Part shown: positions 46,986-57,717 of the stretch, in pieces
Position numbering within the stretch: the first letter of the stretch is position 1
Layout of the letters: each line of letters begins with the position of its first letter
Assembly (NCBI GenBank): GCA_023548195.1
Contig: JAJHZJ010000496.1
Span: 8,612,644-8,676,643 of the forward strand
Origin: Bettongia penicillata ogilbyi
Taxonomy: Eukaryota; Chordata; Mammalia; Diprotodontia; Potoroidae
Direction of reading: 5' to 3'
Length of the DNA stretch: 64,000 nucleotides
Notes under the pieces: generated by a model
The model's database searches: none
What the model was told of the DNA's origin: nothing
Seen by the model: only the letters and a program-made list of their open reading frames with translations
Program-made: the position numbers and the translations under genes

Positions 46986-49685
46986 GGACCAGCTCATCTG
47001 ACAGATCAGTCTCTACTTCATATTGCAAGGGAAAAATCCAATAATCTGAAGCAAGCCTGCCCAAGGCAAGGATGCAATGTGTAAGACATGGACATGGTTA
47101 GGTCCAGTCCTCACTGAGGAACATAGAGACCTTGGTTCAGAGTCCCAGAGAGTCACAACTCAGATATACAAAACAGTGACACAATAAAGACTAGGTTTGA
47201 ATAGGAAGAAGGCCTGTGGGAGACTGGAGACTCAGAGTATTTCTGAGGTCATTAAACTGAACATAAAGTCAGCCTAAGGCCCTTTAATGACACCTGGATT
47301 CAAAAGTTGGGGGCATAAGGGCAAACAGATTTCTGCATATCTCCATTAGGGGTTGCTTATGACTAAGTCCCTTGTTGATGAGTGTATTCTTCTGCCTAAT
47401 GTTGGTAACAGACAGTGGGAATCCAGGGTGAGCAATATAAGGCCAGAGCATCACACCCCTCTCTGTTGAGGGCCTGGCTATTACCCTCTTTGCTGATTAC
47501 TCCAGAAATGCAGTTGTTCTGGGAGAGCTAAGTACATCAGTGGCCTCCTGTCTTTGAAAGGGAAAGGAAATGGGATCACACATATTGCCTCTACCCCTTT
47601 CTGACCTATAGCCATGGCAGATCTCAAAGCAAGCATTTACAAAAGTTCTCTCTCCAGGTGTGCAGGAACAGTAAGGTTTATCCCTTCTAAGAAACAAATT
47701 AGCACACTCAGCATGGATTAATTTCTCACTTTCCATCTTAGGAAGAAAGAATAGGCTTTAGGATAGGTAAGTTTTGATCAGGAACGGTGCAACCAAAAAG
47801 TCCATAGCAGTTGGGGGAAGAGAGAGGGACCTGTTCTAGACTTTAGAATTCACTATCTCAATGTTCTTTAGATCCAAGTTATCCCTTCTTGGTTGAATTA
47901 CATGTTGCATCATCCCTGGTGAGCATCTATTTTACGTTTTCTTCTAGGAAGAGGAGAGTGAAATTTAATAGGAGACATCAAGAATTACTTCGGTATTTTA
48001 TGAGTCTGTGGTTTCCTCGGTATCCATAGTCATACCTGGCAGCCCCTCTCTGACTCCGTCCTGTAGATTGTCCTCCAAAGTTGCTTTGATTAAAACATTG
48101 ACCCCATGGTAAAGGTAGTAATGACTCTCTGAATTTAGCTAGACTAGTCCTCAGGTAGCACATCACTGAGCCTATATTGTTCAGGGTAATAGACTCTGCT
48201 AGAACTTATATTCTGCTATCACGGCCTTCTAGAACCCAGGGTCACCTTCACATCACAGTGAGAAATCAAAGGAAGATAAGAGTGAAATATTAGTTGGGCA
48301 ATAAATTTTGAGAAATGATCCTAAAAACAACCGACAATAATAATTTAATGGGGATGGATAGATATAGATGGATTCTAGTCTCCATCGTTGTAGAGAATGC
48401 CTTGTTGACATAATTACAGGTTTGGTCTATGTTTCACAATGGCCACAATAATGTAAAGGAACCCAATATTAAAAGTTATCAGAACTCTGATCATTAGAGT
48501 GACCAAAAATGACTTGGAAGAACTACCTGTCTCTCTCAGTAGAGAGATGGTGAACTATGGGTGCTGAATGCTTTGTCAGATGTCCTTCTATGGATTTCCT
48601 TTACTTAACTGTAGTTCTTTGTTATAATGAAGAGTTCTGTGTTTCATGCAAAAGTGAAAGTGATGTCTAAGAAGAAACCATCAAAAAATTGTCATTAAAA
48701 AGTTTCAAAATACTATCAAATAATAAAGTGAAAGTGTTCTTTGGTACTTTTAAAAAAAATTCCCCCTTTCTCTTTCCCTCCTCCCCTCCCACCTGGTGTG
48801 AGACTAAGGGTTAAAATGTTTTATCCTATGGTTAGACTCTTATGTAGATGCAAGTAAAACCCACAGTTAATTTTTTTTTTTTTTTGTAGATTCTCATATC
48901 CTGAGCCAACATGGAGTGGAACATTATTTTCTAAAGGAGATAAGCCCAATTTTGAATACCGATCAATATCTCACTGCTTTATAGAAAACCCTTTCAGCTT
49001 GTGAAAGTGCAAGACCAGCAAATTTTAAGGAAACCCCAGAGGGAAAAATAAAAAACTGAGGCTTTTCCAGTCAGGTCAGCATCTCGCTGCATAAAACTCT
49101 TTAAATAGACTATTAGTAATTTGAACCAGTTCAACCTAAAGACCCCACAGGGCTCTTCCCCTCCCCCTCTGAAAAAAATTCCTACCATGTGATTTATGGT
49201 AATTTATTCCAGAATTTAATAAATAACATTTCATTAATCTTCACATTTCCCCTGTAAAATGAGACCTGCCTAAACATTACAGTTGAAAAAAAGAGGAATG
49301 CAGAAATCATCACATGACTCCAATCACATTGTTGTGATTTGGCTAATCTTAGATGTGAATGCTGCTGTTTCTACTTAAATAAAGACCCCTCAGAACATCT
49401 GCTTTCGCAAAAGATGCCGATGCTTGGAAACTGACTCCTGACCTTTCCCTAATGAGGAAGCCCTCTAACTTAACCAGACTGAGGTGAGGGAGAAAAATAG
49501 AGCTGAAAGAAACGGAAATGGAGCTGAGGTTAATTGATCTTACAAAGGGACTGTTTGCCTCAGACCTAGTTTGGTGATTCAGCATTTGTAATGTAAAAGG
49601 ACTTACAACAGTTAAAGCAAAATAAAACCAGGTTTAAGTGAAACTGTATTCAATATGCATGAAGTGTCTCAAATAAGGACCGGTC
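46986..49685. other. Non-coding, repeat-poor stretch
   Basis: About 2.7 kb with no confident SINE or LINE. It contains a T-run near 48,870 and a 62-codon minus-strand frame (47,978-48,166) that ends in a Gly/Ser/Arg/Tyr-rich segment. No exon called. Confidence 0.4.
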
Positions 49686-49689
49686 TTCT

Positions 49690-49815
49690 GAGGATCAGAC
49701 ATGAGGGGCCACCTCGTCCATCCTCCTCATTTTATAGATGAGAAAACCAAGGCATAACATGGTTAAATAACTCACTCAAAGTCTCAGAGGAAATGGCAAG
49801 AGTTCGGATTTGTTT
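49690..49815 (-). repeat. MIR-type SINE, reverse
   Basis: 'cctcattttatagatgagaa' + 'aaccaaggcataacatgg'. Confidence 0.8.
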
Positions 49816-50129
49816 TTAGTCTCTCTCCACCCCCCAGATCAGGAAGTTTACTTTGTCTGTGACTGTTCTCCCCAGCCCTGTTAACGTAAACACCACCTCT
49901 CTCTCCCATCCCAGACTGCTTCCCTGTTGAGTAGTTTGGTAGATTTCTACTCCAAGTCGTCCATGGGCTTGTACCTCCTTTGTTCACTTCAGATAAGACT
50001 GAGGTTCATTTGACGCTTGCTTCCTCACCCTCCTCCCAACTTCCTTCGTGTTTGTGTCTTCTTTGTCTCACTCATCCCATTTATGAGAAATATAAGTTTC
50101 ATCTTCCTTCTTTCTCCTTTTCTCACTAG

Positions 50130-50212
50130 TATATTCCTATCCACTCTTCAGAGTTAGGATTTGAACCCAGGCTCTCTGACTCCAAATCTATCATTCTTTC
50201 CCCTATATGTCA
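50130..50212 (-). repeat. MIR-type SINE fragment, reverse (5' end)
   Basis: 'ggatttgaacccaggctctc' + 'tgactccaaatctatcattc'. Confidence 0.75.
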
Positions 50213-50389
50213 CACAATTAAGTGCACTGGTCTCTCCACCACATGTCTTTTGCTAATGTGTGCTTCAAAGTAATCTAATACCATACCTCCATTATTTCCA
50301 TTCCTTTGTAGCCCTCTAAGGTCAAATCTCTTCTTTCTTTGATCTCTTCCCATGCTGTCCTTAAAAACTCTTGCAAAACTCCCTCTACA

Positions 50390-50500
50390 AGGCAGCTGAG
50401 TAGCAAAGTAGATAATCACCAGCCCTAAAGTCAGGAGCAGGAGCACCTGAGTTCAAATCCAACCTCAGATACTTACTAGCTGTGTGACTCTCCATTACCA
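50390..50500 (+). repeat. Marsupial tRNA-type SINE (left arm of a tail-to-tail pair)
   Basis: 'aggcagctgagtagcaaagt', 'cctgagttcaaatccaacct' + 'cagatacttactagctgtgt' + 'gactct'. Truncated soon after the core. Confidence 0.9.
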
Positions 50501-50512
50501 AGAAAGAGAGAG

Positions 50513-50653
50513 AATTGTTGTTGGGTGAGGCAGTTGGGGTTAAGTGACTTCGCTGGGGTCACATCGCTAGTATCAAGTGTCTGAGGTCGGTTTTGAACTC
50601 AGATCCTCCTGACTCCAGGGTTGTTCTATCAACTGTGCCACTTAGCTGCCCCC
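50513..50653 (-). repeat. Marsupial tRNA-type SINE, reverse (right arm of a tail-to-tail pair)
   Basis: Reverse complement begins 'ggggcagctaagtggcacag' and continues 'gagttcaaaaccgacctcag' and 'gtcacttaaccccaactgcc'. Same family as the copy at 50,390, in the opposite orientation, 12 bp away. Confidence 0.9.
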
Positions 50654-51104
50654 AAATCTAGTTTTGTTCTGATGATGCCACTTTCCTTAAACTCTCTCCA
50701 ATAGAGATCCCTCTCTATCTTATTCTCCCCATATCTTTGGGCAAGAAGGAAATCTTGGTATGTAGTGTGTCTCTCACTGTCACTTTAATCATTCTTTCCC
50801 TACCATCTCACAACAGATTTCTTTAAAAAACAAATCATCCATTTATTCTGTCCTCTCCTCATCCATGACACTCACTGTCATCTATCAGCATCCCTCCTAC
50901 TTTCCTTAAGGACTTTGGTTCCTGGCCCCTTGACCTCCCTTGCCCTGTTAGCTCTCATCACCTCCTATGACTTTTACATCTGACTTGATGGCACTTCCAT
51001 TACCTTGGCTCCTTGAGGGCCTCCATTACAATCACCTTCATCCTCTATCATCTCAGTCTCCCCTAAGCACAGATACAACATAGGCCTATTTGTTTCTTAG
51101 GATA

Positions 51105-51285
51105 TGATGGAAAGAGTGCTGTATTTGGAGTCAGAGAATAGGAATTCAAATCTCATCTCTGATGCTCACTACCTACCTGACCTTGGGCAAGGTCTCAACC
51201 TCCTTAGGCCTCAGTTTCTTTACTTGTAAAAATGAGGGAGGTGGACAAGGAGGCCTCTAGCATTCTTTCCTAGTCTATATTCGTG
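51105..51285 (+). repeat. MIR-type SINE (L2-like tail)
   Basis: 'tatttggagtcagagaatag' + 'gaattcaaatctcatctctg', 'ctgaccttgggcaaggtctc', 'ggcctcagtttctttacttg'. Confidence 0.88.
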
Positions 51286-51289
51286 ATCC

Positions 51290-51402
51290 TCTGAGAAGCC
51301 ACTTGTCTCTGGGCTTTAGTTTCGTCATGTGAGAAGAACAAAAGGGAGGGGTTTTAACCTGATGACTTGTAAGATCCATTCTAGCTCTAAATCTATGATG
51401 GT
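51290..51402 (+). repeat. MIR-type SINE, 3' half (L2-like tail)
   Basis: 'tctctgggctttagtttcgt', 'cattctagctctaaatctat'. Confidence 0.75.
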
Positions 51403-52080
51403 ACCTCTGAAATCTCGAAATCTGAAATTCCCCTCTTGGACTGCAACCTTTTGTCATTCCCTTTTCCATACTTTATTAAAGTATTATTACTCCTATTAAA
51501 CCTACTTTCTCTTTTTATTGGGAGCTGCAGGTCCTTGGAGAAATTTCCAGATTTATTTGACTCTTTATTGTCAGGATCCCAGGGTCACTCAGTTCACCTT
51601 AGATCGCCTTACCCACTTCTTATTTCAATATATGTCCCATTAATCTCCAAAGCAAGGAAGATCCCTCTACCCTTTTTACCTCTCTTCCTCTCTGTTATAA
51701 GAAGTCAAAAGATCTGACTGATCAACCCTACCACAAGTTCACATTATCTAACCATGTTAGATGGACCTCAAGTGCTAAATATTTTTATCTCTCCTTCATT
51801 TGTTTTTATTTTTATTTTCTTGTTCTGGACTTGGACTGGTTCTTGGACTTTCCTGTTCTGGACATGATTATATCCATGCAGGGAACTCTGAGTGAGGAAA
51901 TTCTTATTACCAGTGCAGATCTGGGGTCATCCCATAACTTCTATTTAAGCCCTCCCTTGCTGCTGCTAGCTAGCCTTTGCTTCTAGGTCTCACTGACTCC
52001 CTTACCAAAGCAGCAGTTCAATGGCTTTTTGAATCTCCTCCAATCCCTGGTCTGATATCCATCCTCTCATACACAAATTC
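51403..52080. other. Non-coding stretch
   Basis: T-rich. A 93-codon plus-strand frame (51,436-51,717) has no domain that I recognise. Confidence 0.4.
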
Positions 52081-52084
52081 TCAT

Positions 52085-52250
52085 TATTGAGCACCATAGA
52101 TTTAAGATCATCTATTACAATTTCTCATTTTCTAGATGTGAAGACCCCAGCCCAAAAAGGTATGAATGACTTATTGCAGGTCACACAAATGATAAGTAAC
52201 ACAACCGAGTTTCAAACCCAAGTCAATTAATTCCACATTCAATATTAGAA
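52085..52250 (-). repeat. MIR-type SINE, reverse, diverged
   Basis: 'tctcattttctagatgtgaa', 'gacttattgcaggtcacaca', 'gtttcaaacccaagtcaatt'. Confidence 0.72.
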
Positions 52251-52334
52251 GAGTAAAGTCTTTAAATCACATAAAATGTCCGCCAGTAGGTAAAATTCCC
52301 TCTTGTACACATACAGATTTGCACATCTCTTTCC

Positions 52335-52440
52335 CAATAGAATGTAAGATCTTTGAGATCTGAGATTGTTTTATTTTTACCTTTCTATCGACAGCAGCTA
52401 GCCTTCAACATGGTAAGTGCTTAAAAAGCATTTGGTGATT
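52335..52440 (+). mobile_element. L2 LINE 3' end fragment
   Basis: 'aatgtaagatctttgagatc', then 'ggtaagtgcttaaaaagcat' + 'ttggtgattaattg'. Confidence 0.65.
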
Positions 52441-52474
52441 AATTGCTTGATTGGTGGTGGGGGCTTGAGCTCAG

Positions 52475-52950
52475 TCATGAAGTCAGTTGGTCAATATACA
52501 TTTATTAAGGGAGTACTATATGTCAGGCATTATTCTAAGCACAATATTCTCTAGGAGCTTCCAGTCTAAGAGGAGAGAAAATATGCAAATGACTATGTAC
52601 AAACAAGATATGGTCAGTTGTTGTTCAGTTATGTCTGACATTTTGTGATCCCATTTGGGATTTTCTTGGCAAAGATACTAGAGCAGTTTGCTATTTCTTC
52701 TTCCATCTTCTTTTGCAGATGAGGAAACTGAGGCAAACAGTGTTTAGTAACTTGACCAGGGTCATACAGCTAGTAAGTGAGTACCTGAGGGCAGATTTGA
52801 ACTCAGGTCTTCCCAACTCCGGGTCCCTAACTCTATCTACTGCACCACCTAGCTGACTACAAACAGGCTATATAAAGGATGGATTGGAAATAATCAACAG
52901 AGGGAAGGCTCTAGAATTAAGAGGGATTAGGAAAGGATTCCTGGAAAAGG
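52475..52950 (+). repeat. L2-associated medium-copy repeat, split by a SINE
   Basis: The left part carries 'atttattaagggagtactat' + 'atgtcaggcatt' and 'tatgcaaatgactatgtaca'. The right part resumes at 52,871 with 'tataaaggatggattggaaa' + 'taatcaacagagggaagg'. The two parts are contiguous in the repeat and separated by the SINE at 52,611-52,857. Confidence 0.7.
52611..52857 (-). mobile_element. SINE with RTE-like 3' tail, reverse
   Basis: In plus-strand order: 'ttgttgttcagttatgtctg' + 'acattttgtgatcccatttg' (the RTE/BovB-type 3' tail, antisense), 'ttgcagatgaggaaactgag', 'gcagatttgaactcaggtct', and the head 'tgcaccacctagctg'. Flanked by 13-bp direct repeats, 'tacaaacaagata' at 52,598-52,610 and 'tacaaacaggcta' at 52,858-52,870 (11 of 13 match), which mark the target site duplication. 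This tail type argues for a marsupial genome. Confidence 0.88.
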
Positions 52951-53124
52951 AAGGATACTGGAATTGTATCCTCTTAGATCCATATCTTCTCTTTGTTCTC
53001 CTCTGAGTGCTAGCTCCGGAATAGTATAGAATGTGACTGTGGCCCCCCATCTCAAGGTGAACACACACCACATGAGCTCCTGACTGCTTGTTCCAGATGG
53101 TCTGCAGTCAGAGCCGCACAAAAC

Positions 53125-53785
53125 AGATACAGAGAAAAATGAAAGGAAGTCCTAGGCCACACAGCCAAGCTAACTACACCTTTCTTAAAGCCTTGCCTGA
53201 CCGTTCAACTCTGCACTCTCCTGAAAGCTGCATGAACCTCATAAAAATGGGTTGTTTGACAATTTATACCAGCAATTCATGCAATGTGAACCTAGCATAA
53301 ATAATCAGCCGGGCAGGGCTGAGAGATTCAGAGTTTGTCTGTGACCTTTCCACTCCCTAAATACTGGCATTCTCCAAGGCTGTGATCCTGGTCCATCTTC
53401 ATATATTCATATTTTCCATGTCTATATTATCCATTTCTTGGTTAATTTCTGGGATACCACTTCAACATGACACTATTCATTATAAATCCTGTATCCCCTC
53501 CCTGATCTCTCTCCCAAATGTCAAACTCAAATTTCTATCCTGGATATCTCAACCTAGAGGTATAAAGGCAACCACATTGGCATACACAGGATGGCTGCTA
53601 GCATAGGTTCTTGAATCTGCTTTACTAGGAAAGATAACAGTTTAAGGGATCAACAATTTTTTTTAACTGTATTCAGAAAATACAAACAGAGAAAATATAA
53701 GCAAGGGATAAAGACCAACTGACAGGGCTCTTACTGCCTGAATCAAAGCAATATTGCCATACAATTTACATATACAGTTAAATAT
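53125..53785. other. Non-coding stretch
   Basis: No gene recognised. Confidence 0.4.
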
Positions 53786-53789
53786 ACAG

Positions 53790-53921
53790 TTTAAATATAC
53801 AGTTTGTCATTTTACTTTGGGGGTTTGCTTATGAGAAGGATCCTGTAATTCCCTGGTCGAGACTCAGAGTGAATACCACAAACCCCCAAAGGAAAATGAC
53901 AAACTCCCTGTATATATAACA
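53790..53921. repeat. Long inverted repeat (hairpin)
   Basis: Arms at 53,802-53,827 and 53,879-53,904 are reverse complements at 25 of 26 positions, with a 51-nt loop. Past a 4-nt bulge the pairing continues outward ('ttaaatatacag' against 'ctgtatatataa', 11 of 12 paired), giving arms of about 38-42 nt. The arm core contains 'ctttgggggtttg'. Surrounding sequence to about 54,120 may be part of an LTR or transposon (an 'aataaa' lies at 54,115), but no family was recognised. Confidence 0.85.
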
Positions 53922-54121
53922 AAGACTCAGCTCCCGATTGACCCAGTCAGTAAGCACAAGACCTACATGACTGAGCACAACTGTGAAGTATAAAGGTTCA
54001 AAGGAGATTGAGCCTTCAAATGCTAACAATTTAACCTGAGCCTGGGAAACTAAACTCAACAACAGAATTCCACTTTGCTTGCTGTTACAAGAGGTCACAT
54101 AATACCTTACATCCAATAAAT

Positions 54122-54480
54122 ACGATCTTTCTCTCTAAGGAATTTCCTTCTCTTTAATGGTACCACTATTGTCCCCAGTCACCAGGGTTGAGACCCCAAG
54201 TCATCCTTCACTCCTCCCTCTCTCTCACTCCAAAAACAACCAGTCACTAATCCAAACCAATTTGATAAATATTTATTGTCTAATATGACCCAGGCACTGA
54301 AATCTGTGGTTTCTGTGTCTGCAATATCTCTCACAGCTGTGTCCTTATTATTCCTACTACTGCTATGCTAGCTCAAGCTTTGATTTTCTCTCACCTGCAC
54401 TACAGAAATTATCTCCCTGCCTCCAGTTTCTCTCTCTCCCAATGCAAACAACATAGTCCTGCCAGAGTAAATGGCATAAA
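54122..54480. other. Non-coding stretch
   Basis: C/T-rich; short 'gataaatatttattgtctaa' similarity to an L2-associated repeat at 54,264. Confidence 0.35.
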
Positions 54481-54484
54481 TAGT

Positions 54485-54655
54485 TCATAAAATCATCTGG
54501 AAGTGACTCCAGAGGTCATTTGGACCCATCCCTTCATTTTTCAGGTGAAGAAAAGGAAGGCTAAGGAATATCCAAAATTGTCCATCCGGTAAATCCTAGT
54601 TCCTAGATTCCAAGCCAGGTCCTTTGAGAATGCAGTGTGTTCTTAACTATAGCGT
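54485..54655 (-). repeat. MIR-type SINE, reverse, diverged
   Basis: 'ggaagtgactccagaggtca', 'cttcatttttcaggtgaaga', 'ttccaagccaggtcctttga'. Confidence 0.7.
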
Positions 54656-55015
54656 GCTTGGTTTTTACAGTTAGGATCATAGTACTGTGAATGCTTCCAT
54701 ATTGTAGAGTGAGGAGGCCCTTCTCATCTAATTCCTCTGCCCTGTCTGCTTTGACCCACACTTCTCTTATGGAATTCCTTTATGTTCCTATTAAAGTAGA
54801 GTATTTGATCCTTGCTCCTCAGTTAGACTCCATGCTTTCTAGTCTCCATGCTTTTGTAGTCCTTCATTACAATTGTCTGTCCATGGAGAACCAGCTTTAT
54901 GAGGGGCTTAAGTCAACGTTAACATAGGCTTTTCCCCCGTTCTCTCTGCCTCTATCCTTACGTCAGGGACCCCAAGAGGTCTATTACAACGCTTCTTCAT
55001 TTGGGCAGAGGAAAA
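54656..55015. other. Non-coding stretch, possibly CR1-derived
   Basis: Weak CR1/L3-like spacing only ('ccatggagaaccagctttat' region); not assigned. Confidence 0.3.
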
Positions 55016-55019
55016 CAAT

Positions 55020-55300
55020 AATAGCATTAGTAACAAACAGCAACAACGAATATTCCGTGGTGTTTTTAGGTTTGCAAAACACTTTCCAAATATTATCTCA
55101 TTCCGTCATCAAAGACCCCCACCCCCACCTCACTCCCAGGTAAGTGCTATCATCCCCATTTCACAGATGAGGAAATGAAAGCAGGCAGAGGTTAAATAAT
55201 TTGCTCAGTACCCCTCAGATAAGTAAGTGTCCAAGGTAGGATCGAAAGTCAGGTGTTGCTGATCTAGCTTTCTATTCACTAAGCTACCCAGCTGCCTTGG
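55020..55300 (-). repeat. MIR-type SINE, reverse, full length
   Basis: 'gtttgcaaaacactttccaa' + 'atattatctcatt', 'ccatttcacagatgaggaaa', 'taagctacccagctgcctt'. It serves as the unsplit comparison for the interrupted copy at 55,489/58,158. Confidence 0.88.
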
Positions 55301-55359
55301 AAAAGACATTTTATTTTCTTCTTTCCTCTCTTTCTTCTTCCCTCCCCCAGCATCACCGT

Positions 55360-55480
55360 GGAGCATAGAGCTAATGCTGGAAGAGACCTCAAAAGTCATG
55401 TAATTTAACTCGTTAAAAATGGAACAACTGAGGCCTAAAGACAACAATGGCTTAGTCAAGATAACTACAGGTAGTGGAAG
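55360..55480 (-). repeat. MIR-type SINE fragment, reverse
   Basis: 'gctaatgctggaagagacct', 'atggaacaactgaggcctaa'. Confidence 0.65.
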
Positions 55481-55488
55481 TAATAACC

Positions 55489-55510
55489 AAAAGCTAGCAT
55501 TTATAGAGTG
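55489..55510 (-). repeat. MIR-type SINE, reverse, left part of a split copy
   Basis: 'aaaagctagcatttatagag' matches the 3' end of the SINE family; the rest of the copy resumes at 58,158 beyond the L1 insertion. Confidence 0.75.
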
Positions 55511-56364
55511 GTATTTTTTTCCTTTATTCCTTTTTTTATGTTTATTTATTTATTTTTAGTTTTCAATATTCATTTCCACAAAATTTTGAGTTTCAAATTT
55601 TCTCCCCATCTCTCCCCTCTCCCTACCCCATAACACTTTGCATTTTGATTACCTTTTCCCTCAATATGCCCTCCATTCTATCACACCCCTCCCTTCCTTA
55701 TCCCCTTCTTCTCTCTTTTGTTGTAGGGCATACCCCATTACCTGTATTTCTTATTTCCCAGTTGTGTGCAAAAACAATTCTCATTCCTAATACTTTGAAT
55801 TGCAACTTCCCTCCCTTCCTCCCTCTCCACCCATCCCCACTAAAAAGGCAGGCAATTCAATATAGGCTGTATAATGTAGTTTTGCAAAAGACTTCCATAA
55901 TAGTCATGTTGTGTAAGACTAACTATATTTCCCTCCATCCTATCCTGCCCCCCATTTATTCTGTTCTCTCTTTTGACCTTGTCCCTCTCCAAAAGTGTTT
56001 ACTTCCGATTACTTCCTTCTCCCATTTGCCCTCCTTTCTATCATCCCCCTCACCCCACTTGTCCCCTTCTCCCCTACCCTTCTGTAGTGCAAGACATACT
56101 TTCATACCAAACTGAGTAAGCATGTCATTCCCTTGAGTCAAATGTGAAAAGAGTAAGCTTCCCTTTTTCCCTCTCACATCCTCCCTTTTCTCTTCCACTG
56201 AAGAAGCTTTTTCTTGCCTGTTTTATGAGAGACAATTTATCCTATTCCATTTCTCCCTTTTTCCTCTCAATATATTCCTCTCTCACCCCTCAATTTTATT
56301 TTGTTTTATTTTTTAGCTATCATCCCTTCTTATTCAACTCCCCCTGTGTTCTCTGTCTATATAT

Positions 56365-56365
<1 letters not shown>

Positions 56366-56405
<40 letters not shown>
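56366..56405 (+). repeat. (TG)20 microsatellite
   Basis: Forty bp of GT/TG dinucleotides inside the L1/HAL1 element, about 140 bp beyond the ORF1 stop in element sense. Confidence 0.95.
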
Positions 56406-56408
<3 letters not shown>

Positions 56409-56544
56409 ATCCCTCCAGCTATCCAAGTACTGAAAAAAGTCCCAAGAGTTACAAATATTATCTTTCCATGTAGGAATGTAAACAGCTTAACTTTTGAAAG
56501 TCCTTTATGTTTTCTCTTTCCTGTTTACCTTTTCATGCTTCTCT

Positions 56545-57717
56545 TCATTCTTGTGTTTGAAAGTCAAATTTTCTATTCAGTTCTGGTCTTCTCATCATGA
56601 ATGCTTGAAAGTCCTCTATATCATTGAATGAATATTTTTTTCCCCTGAAGTATTATACTCAGTTTTGCTGGGTAGGTGATTCTTGGTTTTAATCCCAGTT
56701 CCTTTGACTTTTGGAATATCATATTCCAAGCCCTTCAATCCCTTAATGTAGAAGCTGCCAGATCTTGTGTTATCCTGATTGTATTTCCACAATACTCAAA
56801 CTGTTTCTTTCTGGCTGCTTGCAATATTTTCTCCTTGACCTGGGAGCTCTGGAATTTAGCTACAATATTCCTAGGAGTTTCTCTTTTTGGACCTCTTTCA
56901 GGAGGTCATCTGTAGGTTCTTTCAATATTTATTTTGCCCTCTGATTCTAGAATATCAGGGCAGTTTTTCTTGATAATTTCATGAAAGATGATGTCTAGGC
57001 TCTTTTTAACCATGGCTTTCAGGTATTTCTTTAATTTTTAAATTGCCTCTCCTAGATTTATTTTCCAGGTCAGTTGTTTTTCTGATGAGATATTTCACAT
57101 TATCTTTTCAATTCTTTTGGTTTTGTTTTGTAATTTCTTGGTTTCTCATAAAGTCATTAGCTTCCATCTGTTCCATTCTAATTTTTAAAGAAGTTTTCTT
57201 CAGTGAGCTTTTGAACCTCCTTTTCCATTTGTCTAATTCTGCTTTTTAAAGCATTCTTCTCCTCATTGGCTTTTTGGACCTCTTTTGCCAATTGAGTTAG
57301 CCTATCTTTAAGGTGTCATTTTCTTCAGCATTTTTGGGGTCTCCTTTAGCAAGCTGTTGATTCACTTTTCATGCTTTTCTTGCATCTCTCTTATTTCTCT
57401 TCCCAATTTTTCCTCCACCTCTCTTGATTTTCAAAATCCTTTTTGAGCTCTTCCATGGCCTGAGACCATTGCATATTTATTTTGGAGGTTTTGGATGCAG
57501 AAGCCTTGACTTCCTCTGATGTTATAATTTGTTCATCCTCATCTGAAAGGATGGAAGAAAATACCTGTTCGCCAAGAAAGTAATCTTCTATAGTCTTATT
57601 TTTTCTCTCCCTTTTTTGAGCATTTTCCCAGTCAGTTACTCGACTTTTGAGACCTTTGTCAAGATGAGGGTATATTCTGGGGACCTGTAAGTTCTCAGTT
57701 CCTCCAAGGTGGTACAA
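56545..57717 (-). pseudogene. L1 ORF1 (RNA-binding nucleic acid chaperone), decayed
   Basis: About 390 codons in element sense, near the usual 340-390 of L1 ORF1p. The N-terminal part is still open for 108 codons from 57,717 (starts MYHLGGTENL). Next comes a Leu/Lys/Glu-rich coiled-coil stretch (for example LAKEVQKANEEKNALKSRI near 57,240-57,300). The C-terminal RNA-binding region is clear: CPDILESEGKINIERTYR, then PRNIVAKFQSSQVKEKILQA, IRITQDLAASTLRD and PRITYPAKLSI, the same order as in human L1 ORF1p. It is inactive: in-frame stops follow TYR and LRD, and a frameshift lies near 56,635 after LQGKK. The frame ends at a TGA at 56,545-56,547. It would bind L1 RNA in the retrotransposition particle if intact. 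It is not a host gene. Confidence 0.88.

Noticed and set aside
50390..50653. tRNA gene
   Set aside because: The tRNA-like head belongs to a SINE; no complete cloverleaf or anticodon arm is present.
53640..54150. Solo LTR of an endogenous retrovirus
   Set aside because: An 'aataaa' signal and the inverted repeat are present, but no TG...CA boundaries with flanking duplication could be fixed.
55645..56473. 156- and 109-codon plus-strand frames
   Set aside because: They lie antisense in the L1/HAL1 3' region and partly in the (TG)n run; composition is Pro/Ser/Leu-rich from C/T-rich sequence.
57391..57717. 108-codon minus-strand frame as a host gene
   Set aside because: It is the N-terminal part of a broken L1 ORF1; the C-terminal L1 motifs follow with stops and a frameshift.
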